Below, in pieces: positions 8,193 through 17,544 of a stretch of 64,000 bases of DNA (position 1 is the first letter of the stretch; every line of letters starts with the position of its first letter). The position numbers and the translations under genes are program-made. Source of the stretch: Galbibacter kalidii (GTDB taxonomy: Bacteria; Bacteroidota; Bacteroidia; Flavobacteriales; Flavobacteriaceae); assembly GCF_026241135.1 (NCBI RefSeq), contig NZ_JAPFGA010000003.1:1-64000 (forward strand), written 5' to 3'. The notes beneath the pieces are model-generated. The model made no database searches. It was not told the origin of the DNA and saw only the letters and a program-made list of their open reading frames with translations.

Positions 8193-9377
8193 TCAAGAAC
8201 TACAAATAATCCCGTGTTCAAGCCCTCTTAATTCGGCCAACCCTCTTAACCTTCCTATGGCGGAATAACCGGGATTGGTTATTTTTTCTAAATCGTCCAG
8301 CATTTGGTGACCATGATCCGGGCGCATGGGCAGTCGGTAATCTTCCCTTCCTTGTGCTATTCGCTTTTGTTGTTCGTTAATGAGCGCCTTCATCACGGCA
8401 TACATATCCACATCGCCATCAAGATGATCGGCTTCGTGGAAGTTGCCTATTTCATCCCGTTTTGTCGCCCGTAAATGAACAAAATTGATACGATCACCCA
8501 ATCGTTCTACCATTCCCGGTAGATCGTTATCTGACCTAACTCCATACGATCCCGTGCAAAAACACAATCCGTTGTACTTGCTATCTACAGCATCCAACAA
8601 CTGTTTGGCATCGGCTTCGGTGCTCACCACTCTGGGAAGCCCCAAAATAGGGAAAGGCGGATCGTCGGGATGTATCGCCATCAACACACCCGCTTCTTCA
8701 GCTACGGGAATGATCTTTTTTAAAAAGTCATATAGATTATTTCTTAATGCAGTATCACCTAGCTCGCTATATTCATCGAGTACTTTTTGGAACTGTTCAA
8801 GGGTATAACCTTCTTCCGCTCCCGGAAGACCAGCAATGATATTATTTATCAATGTTTCTTTTTCTTCCGAAGTCATGGTATCGAACAACTGTTCTGCCTT
8901 TTCCTCTTCAACATCGGTGTAGTTCGTTTCTGCCCCGGGTCTTTTCAGTAAAAACAACTCAAAAACCGCAAAATGTATTTTGTCAAACCGCAGCGCACGC
9001 GAACCATCGGCCACTTCATAGGCGAGGTCTGTACGCGTCCAATCGAGTACGGGCATAAAATTATAGCAAACTGTATCGATACCGCACTGACCTAAATTTA
9101 CAATACTCTGTTTGTAATTCTCGATGTAGCGTTTGTAATCCCCGCTTCGCTTTTTAATGTCTTCATGTACCGGGATGCTCTCCACAACCGACCATGTTAA
9201 TCCGGCTTTTTCGATATGTTTTTTTCTTTTCTCTATCTCTTCAACCGACCATACTTCGCCATTCGGAATATGGTGTAATGCCGTTACAATTCCGCTTGCC
9301 CCGGTCATTTTTATATGCGAAAGTGATACAGGGTCTTTTGGTCCGTACCACCGCCATGTTTGTTCTAATCCTTGCAT
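8193..9377 (-). CDS. uxuA: Mannonate dehydratase
   Basis: Removes water from D-mannonate to give 2-keto-3-deoxygluconate in the hexuronate pathway (Mn2+-dependent, TIM-barrel). The sequence shows the family start (E-Q-T-W-R-W-Y-G-P-x-D-P-V-S), A-L-H-H-I-P-N-G, the [16 protein letters not shown] strand, [14 protein letters not shown] and C-T-G-S-Y-G, plus late H-L-R and H[11 protein letters not shown] motifs. Starting at 9377 gives 394 residues, the same length as the E. coli enzyme, and avoids overlap with the upstream gene. In-frame ATGs at 9401 and 9410 would add 8 or 11 residues and overlap it. It is the second gene of a minus-strand operon with the fructuronate reductase. Confidence 0.95.
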   Translation of the reverse strand: MQGLEQTWRWYGPKDPVSLSHIKMTGASGIVTALHHIPNGEVWSVEEIEKRKKHIEKAGLTWSVVESIPVHEDIKKRSGDYKRYIENYKQSIVNLGQCGIDTVCYNFMPVLDWTRTDLAYEVADGSRALRFDKIHFAVFELFLLKRPGAETNYTDVEEEKAEQLFDTMTSEEKETLINNIIAGLPGAEEGYTLEQFQKVLDEYSELGDTALRNNLYDFLKKIIPVAEEAGVLMAIHPDDPPFPILGLPRVVSTEADAKQLLDAVDSKYNGLCFCTGSYGVRSDNDLPGMVERLGDRINFVHLRATKRDEIGNFHEADHLDGDVDMYAVMKALINEQQKRIAQGREDYRLPMRPDHGHQMLDDLEKITNPGYSAIGRLRGLAELRGLEHGIICSS

Positions 9378-9390
9378 GTATTCAATTTTT

Positions 9391-10221
9391 TTAAACGCCA
9401 TTATAGGCACAAAATCCTCCGTCCACTGCTACTGTGGTTCCTGTTACAAATCGTGAAGCCGGATCGCACAGCCATAACAAAGTGCTCACCAGGTCTTCCG
9501 GATCTCCAAAACGTTCCATCGGGGTTTGTGATAAGATTTTATTGCCCCTGTCGGTTAAACTTCCATCTGTATTGGTCAACAGGGTTCGGTTTTGTTCTGT
9601 TAAAAAGAAACCCGGCACTAGGGCATTCACCCTAATCCCTTCCTTTGCAAAATAAACCGACATCCATTGGGTAAAGTTGCTGATGGCCGCTTTGGCAGCA
9701 CTATAGGCGGGCACTTTGGTAAGCGGTAAAACGGCACTGACTGAAGAAATATTCAGAATACTACAATCTTTTCTACCGATCATATCCTTTGCGAATACTT
9801 GTGTCGGCAAAAAGGTGCCCATAAAATTAAGTCGGAAAACGTGATCCATTCCGTCCAATTCCATATCAAAAAATGTACGGGCATCTTTTTGGTTTTCTTC
9901 GGAATAAAACTCCTGTGAGGTCGTTCCATCGGGATGATTTCCCCCTGCACCATTGATTAGGATATCCACCGGGCCAAGTTTTTTGTTTATCTTCGCGTGG
10001 GCAGTAACAAGTGCCTCTTTGTCGCAAACATCTGCACTTATCCCGATAGCAATTCCACCTGATTTGTTAATTTCATCTGCCAATGTATTCGCTTTATCTA
10101 AATTCCGGCCCAAAACGGCTACTTTCGCTCCCTTTGAGGCCAATGCTCGGGTCATGGTTGAACCCAAAACTCCCGTTCCGCCGGTTACAACTATTACTTT
10201 GTCTTTTACTCCTTTGAACAT
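9391..10221 (-). CDS. SDR-type fructuronate reductase (D-mannonate oxidoreductase)
   Basis: This 276-residue short-chain dehydrogenase interconverts D-fructuronate and D-mannonate, the step before UxuA. It has the nucleotide motif T-G-G-T-G-V-L-G at 13-20, N-G-A-G-G at about 90-94, the catalytic Ser near 160 and Y-S-A-A-K at 173-177. A C-terminal [14 protein letters not shown] segment is typical of the bacteroidotal mannonate oxidoreductases that replace the unrelated E. coli UxuB. It directly precedes uxuA. The pair would feed glucuronate- or galacturonate-derived carbon toward KDG. No uxaC or KDG kinase/aldolase gene is in the window. The assignment over other SDR functions rests on the uxuA neighbour and the conserved C-terminus. 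Confidence 0.88.
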   Translation of the reverse strand: MFKGVKDKVIVVTGGTGVLGSTMTRALASKGAKVAVLGRNLDKANTLADEINKSGGIAIGISADVCDKEALVTAHAKINKKLGPVDILINGAGGNHPDGTTSQEFYSEENQKDARTFFDMELDGMDHVFRLNFMGTFLPTQVFAKDMIGRKDCSILNISSVSAVLPLTKVPAYSAAKAAISNFTQWMSVYFAKEGIRVNALVPGFFLTEQNRTLLTNTDGSLTDRGNKILSQTPMERFGDPEDLVSTLLWLCDPASRFVTGTTVAVDGGFCAYNGV

Positions 10222-10389
10222 TATTTATATGACTTTAAGTTTTTTGGTTTCTATTTGTTATTCTGATGTAAAACATTTCAAACAATAATAACAATAAAAT
10301 ACCAATACATACACTTTGTTTTGTCATAAACATAACAAAAATTTCAATGAGAGTTTTTATGTTGATTTTTCGATAGTCAACCAGATGAA

Positions 10390-10647
10390 TCAGCTCAGAA
10401 GTTCATGACACTCAAAGCCCAAGCTGGATACTTTATTTTTTACATCTTTCAAAAGTGCTTCCGACGCACATTCCACCCGAAGGATATTTTCCCAATCTTC
10501 CAAATCTACATTCACATCGTAAATTCCTTCAATCTTCAATAGTTCTTCACAAACCATTTCCTCCTTGGAATAGTTATCGATGTTAGAAGCAAACACCAAC
10601 ACTCTTTTAATTGACTCATTATCATTATTTAATATCAACGATTTCAT
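10390..10647 (-). CDS. Small HMA-like-fold candidate lacking the CxxC metal site
   Basis: An 85-residue soluble protein starting M-K-S-L-I-L-N-N-D. The predicted alternation of strands and helices (R-V-L-V-F-A-S-N-I, a helix with E-E-L-L-K-I-E-G-I, Y-D-V-N-V-D-L-E-D, I-L-R-V-E-C, and a final helix V-K-N-K-V-S-S-L-G-F-E-C) resembles the ferredoxin-like fold of heavy-metal-associated domains. However, the loop where Cys-x-x-Cys would sit has none. It may have lost metal binding or serve another role. An upstream in-frame ATG at 10728 would add 27 low-complexity residues; the internal ATG is preferred because the fold begins there. It is transcribed toward the uxu genes but separated from them by 168 bases. 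Confidence 0.6.
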   Translation of the reverse strand: MKSLILNNDNESIKRVLVFASNIDNYSKEEMVCEELLKIEGIYDVNVDLEDWENILRVECASEALLKDVKNKVSSLGFECHELLS

Positions 10648-10874
10648 AAATAAAACATTAGTCTGGTTAGCACAATTATTCGCTTTGCAGATAAGTAATC
10701 CACTTATAGAAAATGTTACATTAAACAAGTGTTAAAAATTATAAAAGATCATTATTTACAAAAAACTACCTATGGACACCATTTTTACATCTACGCCCAT
10801 TTGTTTAAACAATCGTTATATATCTGCATAAAATGCCCGCATTACCGTAGAAATACTTAATTTTATACGCTCAT

Positions 10875-11372
10875 ATGTCATTCGACATTCCTACAAGATC
10901 AAGAAACGTGAAAATAGGTATTACGGCAGACCACGCAGGATATAAACAAAAGGAAAAACTGAAGCTTTTCCTTGAGAAATCCGATTATCATTTTACGGAT
11001 TTTGGAGCTTTTTCCCACGATCCCGATGATGATTATTCCGATATTATCATTCCCTTGGCCGAAGCCATTTCCAAAGGGGAAATAGACAAAGGAATCGCTA
11101 TCTGCGGAAGTGGTGTGGGCGTATCCATTGCTGCCAATAAATTTCCGGGAGTACGCGCTGCGCTGATCACCGAAACCTATTCTGCCCATCAAGGAGTGGA
11201 ACACGACCATATGAACCTGATTTGTGTAGGCGGACGGGTGTTAGGGCTATCGCTCATTACAGAAATCATCGACACATTTTTAAAAGCTGAATTTGTGAAC
11301 GATGAACCCCGTTTTAAAAGGCGATTAGATAAAGTTATCGCCATTGAAAACAAGAATTTCAAAAAGCATTGA
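10875..11372 (+). CDS. rpiB: Ribose-5-phosphate isomerase B family protein
   Basis: This 165-residue RpiB/LacA/LacB-family sugar-phosphate isomerase interconverts ribose-5-P and ribulose-5-P. Visible motifs are G-I-T-A-D-H-A-G-Y at 15-23 (Asp19 and His20 bind phosphate sugar), I-C-G-S-G-V-G at about 76-82 with catalytic Cys77, and G-V-E-H-D-H-M-N-L-I-C-V-G-G-R at about 107-121 carrying the acid/base histidines. It is slightly longer than the usual 145-155 residues because of a ten-residue N-terminal lead; a GTG at 10908 is an alternative start. It heads the rpiB-gnd-zwf-pgl run, so together these encode the oxidative pentose-phosphate branch plus ribose isomerisation. Confidence 0.9.
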   Translation: MSFDIPTRSRNVKIGITADHAGYKQKEKLKLFLEKSDYHFTDFGAFSHDPDDDYSDIIIPLAEAISKGEIDKGIAICGSGVGVSIAANKFPGVRAALITETYSAHQGVEHDHMNLICVGGRVLGLSLITEIIDTFLKAEFVNDEPRFKRRLDKVIAIENKNFKKH

Positions 11373-11396
11373 TATAATACAACATAAAAATTGACT

Positions 11397-12806
11397 ATGG
11401 AAAATTTTGACTTTGGTATCGTTGGTTTGGGAGTTATGGGGAGAAACTTACTTCTGAACATGGCAGACCACGATTTCTCGGTAGCCGGACTCGACCTTGA
11501 TGCCGAAAAAGCAGCTTCCCTTGAAAAAGAAGCAGACGATAAACACACTATAAAAGGCACAACTTCTGCCGAAACCTTTGTAAAACTCATCAAAAAACCA
11601 AGAGCCATTATGCTTTTGGTACCTGCCGGAAAACCTGTTGACAGCGTTATCGACTCCCTCCTTCCTTATTTGGAAGACGGAGATATTGTGGTTGATGGAG
11701 GAAATTCATATTTTGAAGATACCAACCGTAGGGTGAAATCACTTGCTAAAAAAAACATCCACTATTTTGGGATGGGAATCTCCGGAGGAGAAAAAGGAGC
11801 TCGTTTTGGCCCCAGCATGATGCCGGGAGGTGATAAAGATGCATACGAAAGACTACGTCCTATTTTTGAAGCTGTCGCTGCCAAAGTGGGTGGAGAACCT
11901 TGTGTTACCTATCTCGGACGTGGTTCTGCCGGGAATTACGTGAAAATGGTTCACAACGGTATTGAATATGCCATTATGCAACTCATTGCCGAAACCTATG
12001 ACGTCTTAAAACGAGGATTCGGTTTTGAAACGGCTCAAATCCAACAACTTTTTGAAGAATGGAATCAGTCGGAGTTACAATCTTATTTGCTTGAGATTAC
12101 CGCTGTTATCCTTAAAAAAGAAGATCCGAACACCGGAAAACCATTGGTTGACCTGATTTCTGATACTGCCAAAGCCAAAGGAACCGGAAAATGGACGTCG
12201 CAAAACGCTATGGAAATACAAGCTCCGGTACCATCCATCGACCTTGCCGTGGCGATGCGCGATATTTCAAAATACAAAGAGGAACGTGTAGAAGCTGCGT
12301 CTAAACTAAGGTGGAACGATTCAACTGAAACGGTGAACAACGAAGAAATCAAAGCCCTTTTTAAAGATGCTTTCCATTTTGGAATGCTTACCATCTTTGC
12401 CCAAGGAATGGCACAACTGAGTATTGCTTCCAAAGAATTTGATTATGGTTTGAACTTAGAAGAAGTAGCCAAAATATGGCGGGGAGGTTGTATTATCCGT
12501 GCAGCTGTTCTTGAAGACTTCAGAAAAGCGTATAAAAACAATCCGGAATTGCCTAACCTGTTATTGGACGAGGAACTCTCATCACAAATACTTCCCCGCC
12601 AAAAAGCCATGCGTTCCGTTGTAAAAATCGGTATAGGCAAAGGAATTCCGATGTCGGTTTACACCGCTACTCTGTCTTATTTTGATGCCTACCGAAGTGA
12701 AAGCTTGCCAACCAATATCATCCAGGCACAAAGAGACTATTTTGGAGCCCATAAATATGAACGTATAGATAAAGAAGGAGTTTTCCATACTGAGTGGGAA
12801 AACTGA
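11397..12806 (+). CDS. gnd: 6-phosphogluconate dehydrogenase (decarboxylating)
   Basis: Oxidatively decarboxylates 6-phosphogluconate to ribulose-5-P, making NADPH. The 469-residue protein has the Rossmann motif G-L-G-V-M-G at 10-15, D-G-G-N-S near 100, the substrate loop G-I-S-G-G-E[13 protein letters not shown], and H-N-G-I-E-Y with the catalytic Lys just before it ([10 protein letters not shown]). Length and motifs fit the long dimeric E. coli-type enzyme. I start at the ATG at 11397; a TTG two codons earlier is also open but has no advantage. It lies 24 bases after rpiB and overlaps no gene on the 5' side. Confidence 0.96.
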   Translation: MENFDFGIVGLGVMGRNLLLNMADHDFSVAGLDLDAEKAASLEKEADDKHTIKGTTSAETFVKLIKKPRAIMLLVPAGKPVDSVIDSLLPYLEDGDIVVDGGNSYFEDTNRRVKSLAKKNIHYFGMGISGGEKGARFGPSMMPGGDKDAYERLRPIFEAVAAKVGGEPCVTYLGRGSAGNYVKMVHNGIEYAIMQLIAETYDVLKRGFGFETAQIQQLFEEWNQSELQSYLLEITAVILKKEDPNTGKPLVDLISDTAKAKGTGKWTSQNAMEIQAPVPSIDLAVAMRDISKYKEERVEAASKLRWNDSTETVNNEEIKALFKDAFHFGMLTIFAQGMAQLSIASKEFDYGLNLEEVAKIWRGGCIIRAAVLEDFRKAYKNNPELPNLLLDEELSSQILPRQKAMRSVVKIGIGKGIPMSVYTATLSYFDAYRSESLPTNIIQAQRDYFGAHKYERIDKEGVFHTEWEN

Positions 12807-12820
12807 TAGATTTTAAACGC

Positions 12821-14338
12821 ATGAAAACAAATAAAAAAGCTACACCCACAGTTATTGTTATTTATGGCGGTACCGGTGACCTTGCTAAAAGAAAACTAAT
12901 CCCGGCATTTTACAATCTTTTTATCGAAAACTGGATGCCCGAGAATTTTGCCATCTACGGATTGGGAAGAACAGAATTGACAGATGATGAGTACAGGAAG
13001 GAATTGTACGACGGACTTTCAGAATTTTCGAGAAGTGGAACTCCCGAAAAAGAGCAATGGGAGCGTTTTAAAGAGTCCCTACACTATTTTCCATCGAATA
13101 TCAATGATGAGAAATCCTATAAAGAGCTGCTATCAAGGCTTGAAGAATATGATACGGAATGGAATGGAAGAGCCAACCGCTTGTTTTACCTCTCGGTTTC
13201 CCCTCGATTTATCGAAACACTTAGCCTGAACATCAATAAAAGTGGTTTAGCAACTGATAAAACCAAAGACCGAATCATTATCGAAAAGCCTTTTGGTTAT
13301 GATAAGGAATCAGCTGTGGCGTTGAATCAAATGCTCACAAAGACCTTTGATGAGGAACAAATTTTCAGAATTGATCATTACCTCGGAAAGGAAACTGTAC
13401 AGAACATCCTTGCTTTCCGTTTTGCCAACACCTTGTTTGAACCCTTATGGAACCGAAATTATATCGATTCTGTTCAAATCACCGTGGCCGAAAAAGTGGG
13501 GGTTGAAGATCGAGGCGGCTATTATGAAGGTGCAGGAGCGCTTCGCGATATGATCCAGAACCACCTCTTGCAGATATTGTGTATGGTGGCTATGGAACCA
13601 CCGGCTTCTTTTGACGCAGAGGAAATCAGAAACAGAAAATTTGACGTCCTTCGCGCCGTTCGGCGTATCAAACCAGAGGAAGTTAACCATTATGCCGTAA
13701 GAGGACAATATTCTGAAGGTTGGATAGAAGGTGAAAAAGTGTCCGGTTATAGAGATGAAAAAGGTGTTGATGAAAAATCAAATACTGAAACTTTTGTCGC
13801 TATCAAATTCTATTTGGATAACTGGCGTTGGCAAAATGTACCTTTTTATTTGCGAACAGGAAAAAGAATGCAAGAAAAAACATCGTCAATCACCATACAA
13901 TTCAGACCAGTGCCACACGCTTCCTTTCCATCAAACCAAACAAACAGTGTTACTCCCAATAGACTAACGATCAATATTCAGCCTCAAATGGATATTTTAC
14001 TTCGGTTTATGAGTAAGCGTCCCGGTTTGGAAATGAATCTCAATTCTTCAGAAATGGTGTTCGATTATGATACTGCTTCCACTCAAACCCCAGAAGCATA
14101 CGAAACTTTGCTGCTCGACGCCATGTTGGGTGACACTACCTTATTTATGAGATCAGATCAAATTGAAGAAGCCTGGGATGTGATCTCCAATATCCAAAAA
14201 GTTTGGGAAGACAAAGGTTCGGTAGATTTCCCGAATTATCCTGCCGGAGGTTGGGGGCCTGAAAACGCAGAAGCCTTGATCGCAAGACAGGAACATGTTT
14301 GGGCAGTAAACACACATTCAAAAGACAAAAAGAAATGA
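12821..14338 (+). CDS. zwf: Glucose-6-phosphate 1-dehydrogenase
   Basis: Catalyses the first step of the oxidative pentose-phosphate pathway, glucose-6-P to 6-phosphogluconolactone with NADP+. The 505-residue product has the coenzyme motif [11 protein letters not shown] at about 15-25 and the active-site signature R-I-D-H-Y-L-G-K-E at about 183-191. The I-I-I-E-K-P-F-G strand precedes it and L-R-T-G-K is in the C-terminal half. The ATG at 12821 is chosen; an in-frame GTG at 12794 overlaps the end of gnd and would add nine residues without homology. The stop overlaps the pgl start (ATGA), indicating tight translational coupling. Confidence 0.96.
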   Translation: MKTNKKATPTVIVIYGGTGDLAKRKLIPAFYNLFIENWMPENFAIYGLGRTELTDDEYRKELYDGLSEFSRSGTPEKEQWERFKESLHYFPSNINDEKSYKELLSRLEEYDTEWNGRANRLFYLSVSPRFIETLSLNINKSGLATDKTKDRIIIEKPFGYDKESAVALNQMLTKTFDEEQIFRIDHYLGKETVQNILAFRFANTLFEPLWNRNYIDSVQITVAEKVGVEDRGGYYEGAGALRDMIQNHLLQILCMVAMEPPASFDAEEIRNRKFDVLRAVRRIKPEEVNHYAVRGQYSEGWIEGEKVSGYRDEKGVDEKSNTETFVAIKFYLDNWRWQNVPFYLRTGKRMQEKTSSITIQFRPVPHASFPSNQTNSVTPNRLTINIQPQMDILLRFMSKRPGLEMNLNSSEMVFDYDTASTQTPEAYETLLLDAMLGDTTLFMRSDQIEEAWDVISNIQKVWEDKGSVDFPNYPAGGWGPENAEALIARQEHVWAVNTHSKDKKK

Positions 14339-15060
14339 TTCAAGTTTTTAACAATACAAATACCTTAAACAAAAAAGCAGCTGAATTTTTTATAGAAAAA
14401 GCTCAGGAAGCCATCAAAAAGCGTAATAAATTCACCGTTGCCCTGACCGGAGGCTCTTCTCCCAATGGGTTATACCAATTACTGGCTTCTTCTCCATACA
14501 AAGAGGAAATCGATTGGAGCAAGGTCTTTGTTTTTTGGGGGGACGAGCGCTGGGTACCGATAGATGATGAAAAAAGCAATGCCGGAGCGGCATATAAAAG
14601 CTTTTTAAACCACATTCTTGTTCCTGAATCCAACATTTTCCCAATGTGGAAAAAAAATGTGGAACCGGAAGCCTATGCCCTTGCCTATGAAAAATTGCTT
14701 GAAAAGCATTTGGAAGATGGGGAAGTTTTTGACCTTATCCTCTTGGGTATGGGTGACGACGGACATACCGCATCATTATTTCCCGGAGAAGAAATTCTAA
14801 AAGAGGAAAACAAAAAAGTGGATGCCTATTTCTTGGCACCGCAGGATATGTACCGCATTACATTGACTGCCCCTTTGATCAATAAAGCCAGGAAGATTGT
14901 ATTTCTTGTTTTTGGTGAAAAGAAAGCCAATGCCCTCTATCAAGTAGTTCAGGGAGAAAGAAATAGTAACCTTTACCCTGCTCAACTTATCCATCCCGAA
15001 GCCGGAAAGGTTATTTGGATGGTCGATGAAAAGGCATCGAACAGATTGAAATTAAAGTAA
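14335..15060 (+). CDS. pgl: 6-phosphogluconolactonase
   Basis: Hydrolyses 6-phosphogluconolactone between the Zwf and Gnd steps. The 241-residue protein belongs to the NagB/DevB-fold Pgl family: A-L-T-G-G-S-S-P near residue 36-43, F-W-G-D-E-R-W-V-P near 68-76 with the following D-D-E-K-S-N loop, and [15 protein letters not shown] at about 137-151 containing the catalytic His. The ATG at 14335 overlaps the zwf stop by four bases. A TTG at 14299 is open but lies wholly within zwf. It is the last gene of the operon, with a strong hairpin terminator after it. Confidence 0.95.
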   Translation: MIQVFNNTNTLNKKAAEFFIEKAQEAIKKRNKFTVALTGGSSPNGLYQLLASSPYKEEIDWSKVFVFWGDERWVPIDDEKSNAGAAYKSFLNHILVPESNIFPMWKKNVEPEAYALAYEKLLEKHLEDGEVFDLILLGMGDDGHTASLFPGEEILKEENKKVDAYFLAPQDMYRITLTAPLINKARKIVFLVFGEKKANALYQVVQGERNSNLYPAQLIHPEAGKVIWMVDEKASNRLKLK

Positions 15061-15083
15061 TTGTTCCATTAACAAAACATACA

Positions 15084-15115
15084 CCCTCCTTTTGACAGAT
15101 CGTTAAAAAGGAGGG
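15084..15115 (+). terminator. Terminator after pgl
   Basis: CCCTCCTTTT and AAAAGGAGGG form a perfect ten-base-pair stem around an 11-12 base loop, followed by a T-rich stretch. It ends the rpiB-gnd-zwf-pgl transcript before the SulP promoter. Confidence 0.8.
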
Positions 15116-15136
15116 GGTATTATTTTAACATTTTCT

Positions 15137-15167
15137 TTTGATCACTAGCAAAATCGCTTTATATTTG
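15137..15167 (+). promoter_or_regulatory. Promoter of the SulP leader and gene
   Basis: TTTG at 15137-15140, a 19-base spacer and TATATTTG at 15160-15167 form a full-consensus bacteroidotal promoter. The predicted transcript start lies almost at the ATG of the 18-codon leader ORF at 15176 and leaves a leader of about 165 bases before the transporter. Confidence 0.7.
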
Positions 15168-15175
15168 CCCCCGAA

Positions 15176-15232
15176 ATGAAAAACACAGCACACACACACA
15201 ATTACAACCTTCCTGCGGTTACTCCGCCCTAA
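15176..15232 (+). CDS. Possible 18-residue leader peptide upstream of the SulP gene
   Basis: This short ORF reads M-K-N-T-A-H-T-H-N-Y-N-L-P-A-V-T-P-P. It begins within about ten bases of the predicted transcription start, so it would be translated nearly leaderless. Its early codons (ACACAGC, 15183-15189) can pair with GCTGTGT just after its stop codon (15236-15242). That geometry is like ribosome-dependent attenuation, in which translation of the peptide would open or close the hairpin. The peptide has His, Asn and a Pro-rich end, any of which could be the sensed stall site. No ribosome binding site is visible. The role is inference; the ORF could be chance. Confidence 0.35.
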   Translation: MKNTAHTHNYNLPAVTPP

Positions 15233-15339
15233 ATAGCTGTGTGTCTATTCATATCCATTCCTTTTTAAACAAATTCAATTTTATTTTTAATTATATAGAT
15301 AAGAACATTTCCATTCTTATTTAACCATCAACAATTACT

Positions 15340-16848
15340 ATGAAGAAGTATCTGAATCTATTTGATTTCAAACAAAAAGTAAATTATAAAACAGAGGTTT
15401 TATCAGGTTTGACCGTAGCCTTGGCTTTGGTCCCTGAAGCAGTGGCTTTTGCTATGATTGCCGAATTATCGCCTTTGACAGGTTTATATGCTGCCTTTGT
15501 TATGGGGCTTGTAACCTCTATCCTGGGTGGTAGGCCCGGAATGATCTCGGGAGCAACAGGAGCCGTTGCTGTGGTTATTGTTGCACTCGCCAAATCACAT
15601 GGTGTAGAATACGTGTTCGCCACTGTTGTCCTTGCAGGTATTATACAAATTCTTGCAGGAGCTTTCAGACTTGGGAAATTGATGCGTTTAGTGCCCTTAC
15701 CCGTGGTTTATGGGTTTGTAAATGGTCTGGCTATTATCATTTTCATGTCGCAGTTGGATCAATTTAAAGATGATTCAGATCACTGGTTGACCGGAACACC
15801 GCTTTATATCATCCTCGGACTTGTTCTGCTTACCATGCTGATCATTTGGGGGCTTCCAAAGCTTACTAAAGCCATTCCGGCTTCCTTAACAGCTATCTTG
15901 GTTATATTCGGTATCGTTGCTTTCTTCGGTATTGAAACCAAAACAGTAGGAGATATTGCTTCTATAAAAGGTGGTTTTCCTCCGTTCCATATTCCCGATA
16001 TGCCTTTTACTTGGGAAACTTTAAAACTGATTTTTCCCTATGCAGGTATTATGGCCGGAGTGGGATTGATCGAGAGTTTATTGACCTTGGAGCTAATTGA
16101 TGAAATTACTGAAACCCGGGGAAGGACTAATAAAGAGGCTGTTGCTCAGGGTACTGCAAACATTTTATCCGGATTTTTCTCCGGAATGGGTGGTTGTGCC
16201 ATGTTGGGCCAGAGTTTGATTAACATATCATCAGGAGCAAGAGCAAGACTTTCAGGAATTGTCGCTTCTGTAGCCTTATTGATTTTTATTATGTTTGGTG
16301 CGGGGCTTATCGAGCAATTGCCTATGGCAGCTCTTACAGGACTAATGATCATGGTCGCTATTGGTACCTTTGAATGGGTAAGCTTTAAAATCATCAATAA
16401 ATACCCGAAATCTGATATTATTGTAGGGATGCTTGTAGCCTTAGTAACCGTTTTATTACACAACCTGGCTTTGGCAGTACTAATTGGTGTTATCATTGCC
16501 GCGTTAGTCTTTGCTTGGGACAGTGCAAAACGTATTCGTGCCCGAAAACACATTGATGAAGATGGGGTGAAACACTACGAAATTTACGGGCCTTTATTCT
16601 TTGGCTCGGTTCAAATGTTTAATGATAAATTTGATGTCTTGAACGATCCCGAAAAAGTGATTATCGATTTTAAAGAAGGGCGTATCGTGGATATGTCGGG
16701 TATCGAAGCCGTAAACAAGCTCACTGAACGCTATCACAAAGTGAACAAAAAGGTGTATATTTCCAATCTGTCAAGTAGCAGTCATAAGCTTTTGATCAAA
16801 GCAGACGAAGTGATCAAGGTCAATGTTTTGGAATCCAAAAAAGCATAG
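15340..16848 (+). CDS. SulP-family anion transporter with STAS domain
   Basis: The 502-residue inner-membrane protein has about 10-12 hydrophobic segments up to residue 395 and a C-terminal STAS domain at about 405-500. The first segments carry the SulP signature (A-L-V-P-E-A-V-A-F-A, G-L-Y-A-A-F, I-S-G-A-T-G-A-V-A-V-V). Family members move sulfate, bicarbonate or other anions, often with Na+. Length and the compact STAS domain fit the bacterial BicA/SulP group, but substrate cannot be settled from sequence, and no sulfur-assimilation or carboxysome gene is nearby. A consensus promoter lies about 170 bases upstream with a possible leader peptide in between. A nested inverted repeat follows the stop. 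Confidence 0.9.
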   Translation: MKKYLNLFDFKQKVNYKTEVLSGLTVALALVPEAVAFAMIAELSPLTGLYAAFVMGLVTSILGGRPGMISGATGAVAVVIVALAKSHGVEYVFATVVLAGIIQILAGAFRLGKLMRLVPLPVVYGFVNGLAIIIFMSQLDQFKDDSDHWLTGTPLYIILGLVLLTMLIIWGLPKLTKAIPASLTAILVIFGIVAFFGIETKTVGDIASIKGGFPPFHIPDMPFTWETLKLIFPYAGIMAGVGLIESLLTLELIDEITETRGRTNKEAVAQGTANILSGFFSGMGGCAMLGQSLINISSGARARLSGIVASVALLIFIMFGAGLIEQLPMAALTGLMIMVAIGTFEWVSFKIINKYPKSDIIVGMLVALVTVLLHNLALAVLIGVIIAALVFAWDSAKRIRARKHIDEDGVKHYEIYGPLFFGSVQMFNDKFDVLNDPEKVIIDFKEGRIVDMSGIEAVNKLTERYHKVNKKVYISNLSSSSHKLLIKADEVIKVNVLESKKA

Positions 16849-16856
16849 TATAATAG

Positions 16857-16975
16857 AGAATGTTCAAAAACTATAAAATCAGATGTCATACTGAGCCTGT
16901 CGAAGTATAATTCAATGACATCTTCGACAAGCTCAGGGTGACAAATCAAATCATCATAAGTTTTTTGGACATTCT
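16857..16975. repeat. Nested inverted repeat after the SulP gene
   Basis: The outer arms AGAATGTTCAAAAACT (16857-16872) and AGTTTTTTGGACATTCT (16959-16975) are inverted copies. Inside them a second pair at 16884-16943 starts TGTCATACTGAGCCTGTCGA and returns as the complement ending GCTCAGGGTGACA. The inner arms are of the TGAGC-TGTCGAAG type often seen between flavobacterial genes. The outer pair could act as a terminator. Confidence 0.7.
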
Positions 16976-16999
16976 AATTTATTACTCAATCTTTTACTT

Positions 17000-17326
17000 A
17001 TGTTAGACAAAACACTTTTTATTGAAAAGGTAAAGCAGGAAATTTCCAAATTGGAAAAAACCATCGCTTTGTACAAAGGCATGACCAATCCGGTTTCTCC
17101 GGATAATGCCATTGGTCGTGTGTCGCGTATGGATGCCATTAACAATAAAAGTGTGAATGATGCTGCTTTGCGTGAAGCTGAACAACGTCATAAAAAAATG
17201 CTACTCGTACTGGAAAAAGTAAATGATGCCGATTTTGGTATCTGCAGGAAATGTAAACAACCCATTCCGGAGGGAAGACTTCTCATCAGACCGGAAAGCG
17301 TTTTATGTGTGAATTGTGCTCAATAA
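17000..17326 (+). CDS. DksA/TraR-family C4 zinc-finger protein
   Basis: This 108-residue protein has an N-terminal alpha-helical region (about 3-28 and 55-75, coiled-coil prone) and a C-terminal four-cysteine zinc finger, C-R-K-C at 82-85 and C-V-N-C at 103-106. That is the zf-dskA_traR domain that binds the RNA polymerase secondary channel. An R-x-x-R-M-D-A segment near 40-46 and K-S-V-N-D-A-A-L at 50-57 are typical of the short flavobacterial members. These are shorter than E. coli DksA (151 residues). It may tune transcription during stringent conditions. It stands alone between the nested repeat and a hairpin-rich repeat. Confidence 0.88.
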   Translation: MLDKTLFIEKVKQEISKLEKTIALYKGMTNPVSPDNAIGRVSRMDAINNKSVNDAALREAEQRHKKMLLVLEKVNDADFGICRKCKQPIPEGRLLIRPESVLCVNCAQ

Positions 17327-17429
17327 AACGCCTTTTATCACTACAAATTATCAACAGTGTTAAAATTCTAAATTATTTCTTAAAAACCTTCAAAGTATAA
17401 TAGGGGTTTTATATTTTCGTGGGTTTTAA

Positions 17430-17530
17430 AATCAACTACCTCGGGGTAAGCCTACGAGGTATTCAAATGAATAAACCTTAACACATTTCGATATAGAACA
17501 TCGAGAAATAAGACCCACTTAGTGGGATTT
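17430..17530. repeat. Three-hairpin dispersed repeat, copy 1
   Basis: It begins AATCAACTACCTCGGGGTA and ends AAGACCCACTTAGTGGGATTT. Three inverted repeats are visible: ACCTCG/CGAGGT at 17438-17460, CGAT/ATCG around 17490-17503, and the perfect CCCACTTAGTGGG at 17514-17526. Related copies are at 18673-18762 and 47369-47491. It ends 14 bases before the DUF2490 gene, so it is in that gene's 5' region. Confidence 0.75.
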
Positions 17531-17544
17531 AAATTTTTGTTATT

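Noticed and set aside
8485-9655. Several plus-strand frames opposite uxuA and the SDR gene
   Set aside because: They are antisense shadows of two strongly supported minus-strand enzymes.
17430-17530. Riboswitch in front of the DUF2490 gene
   Set aside because: The same structured sequence occurs at 18673-18762 and 47369-47491 in unrelated contexts, so a dispersed repeat explains it better.
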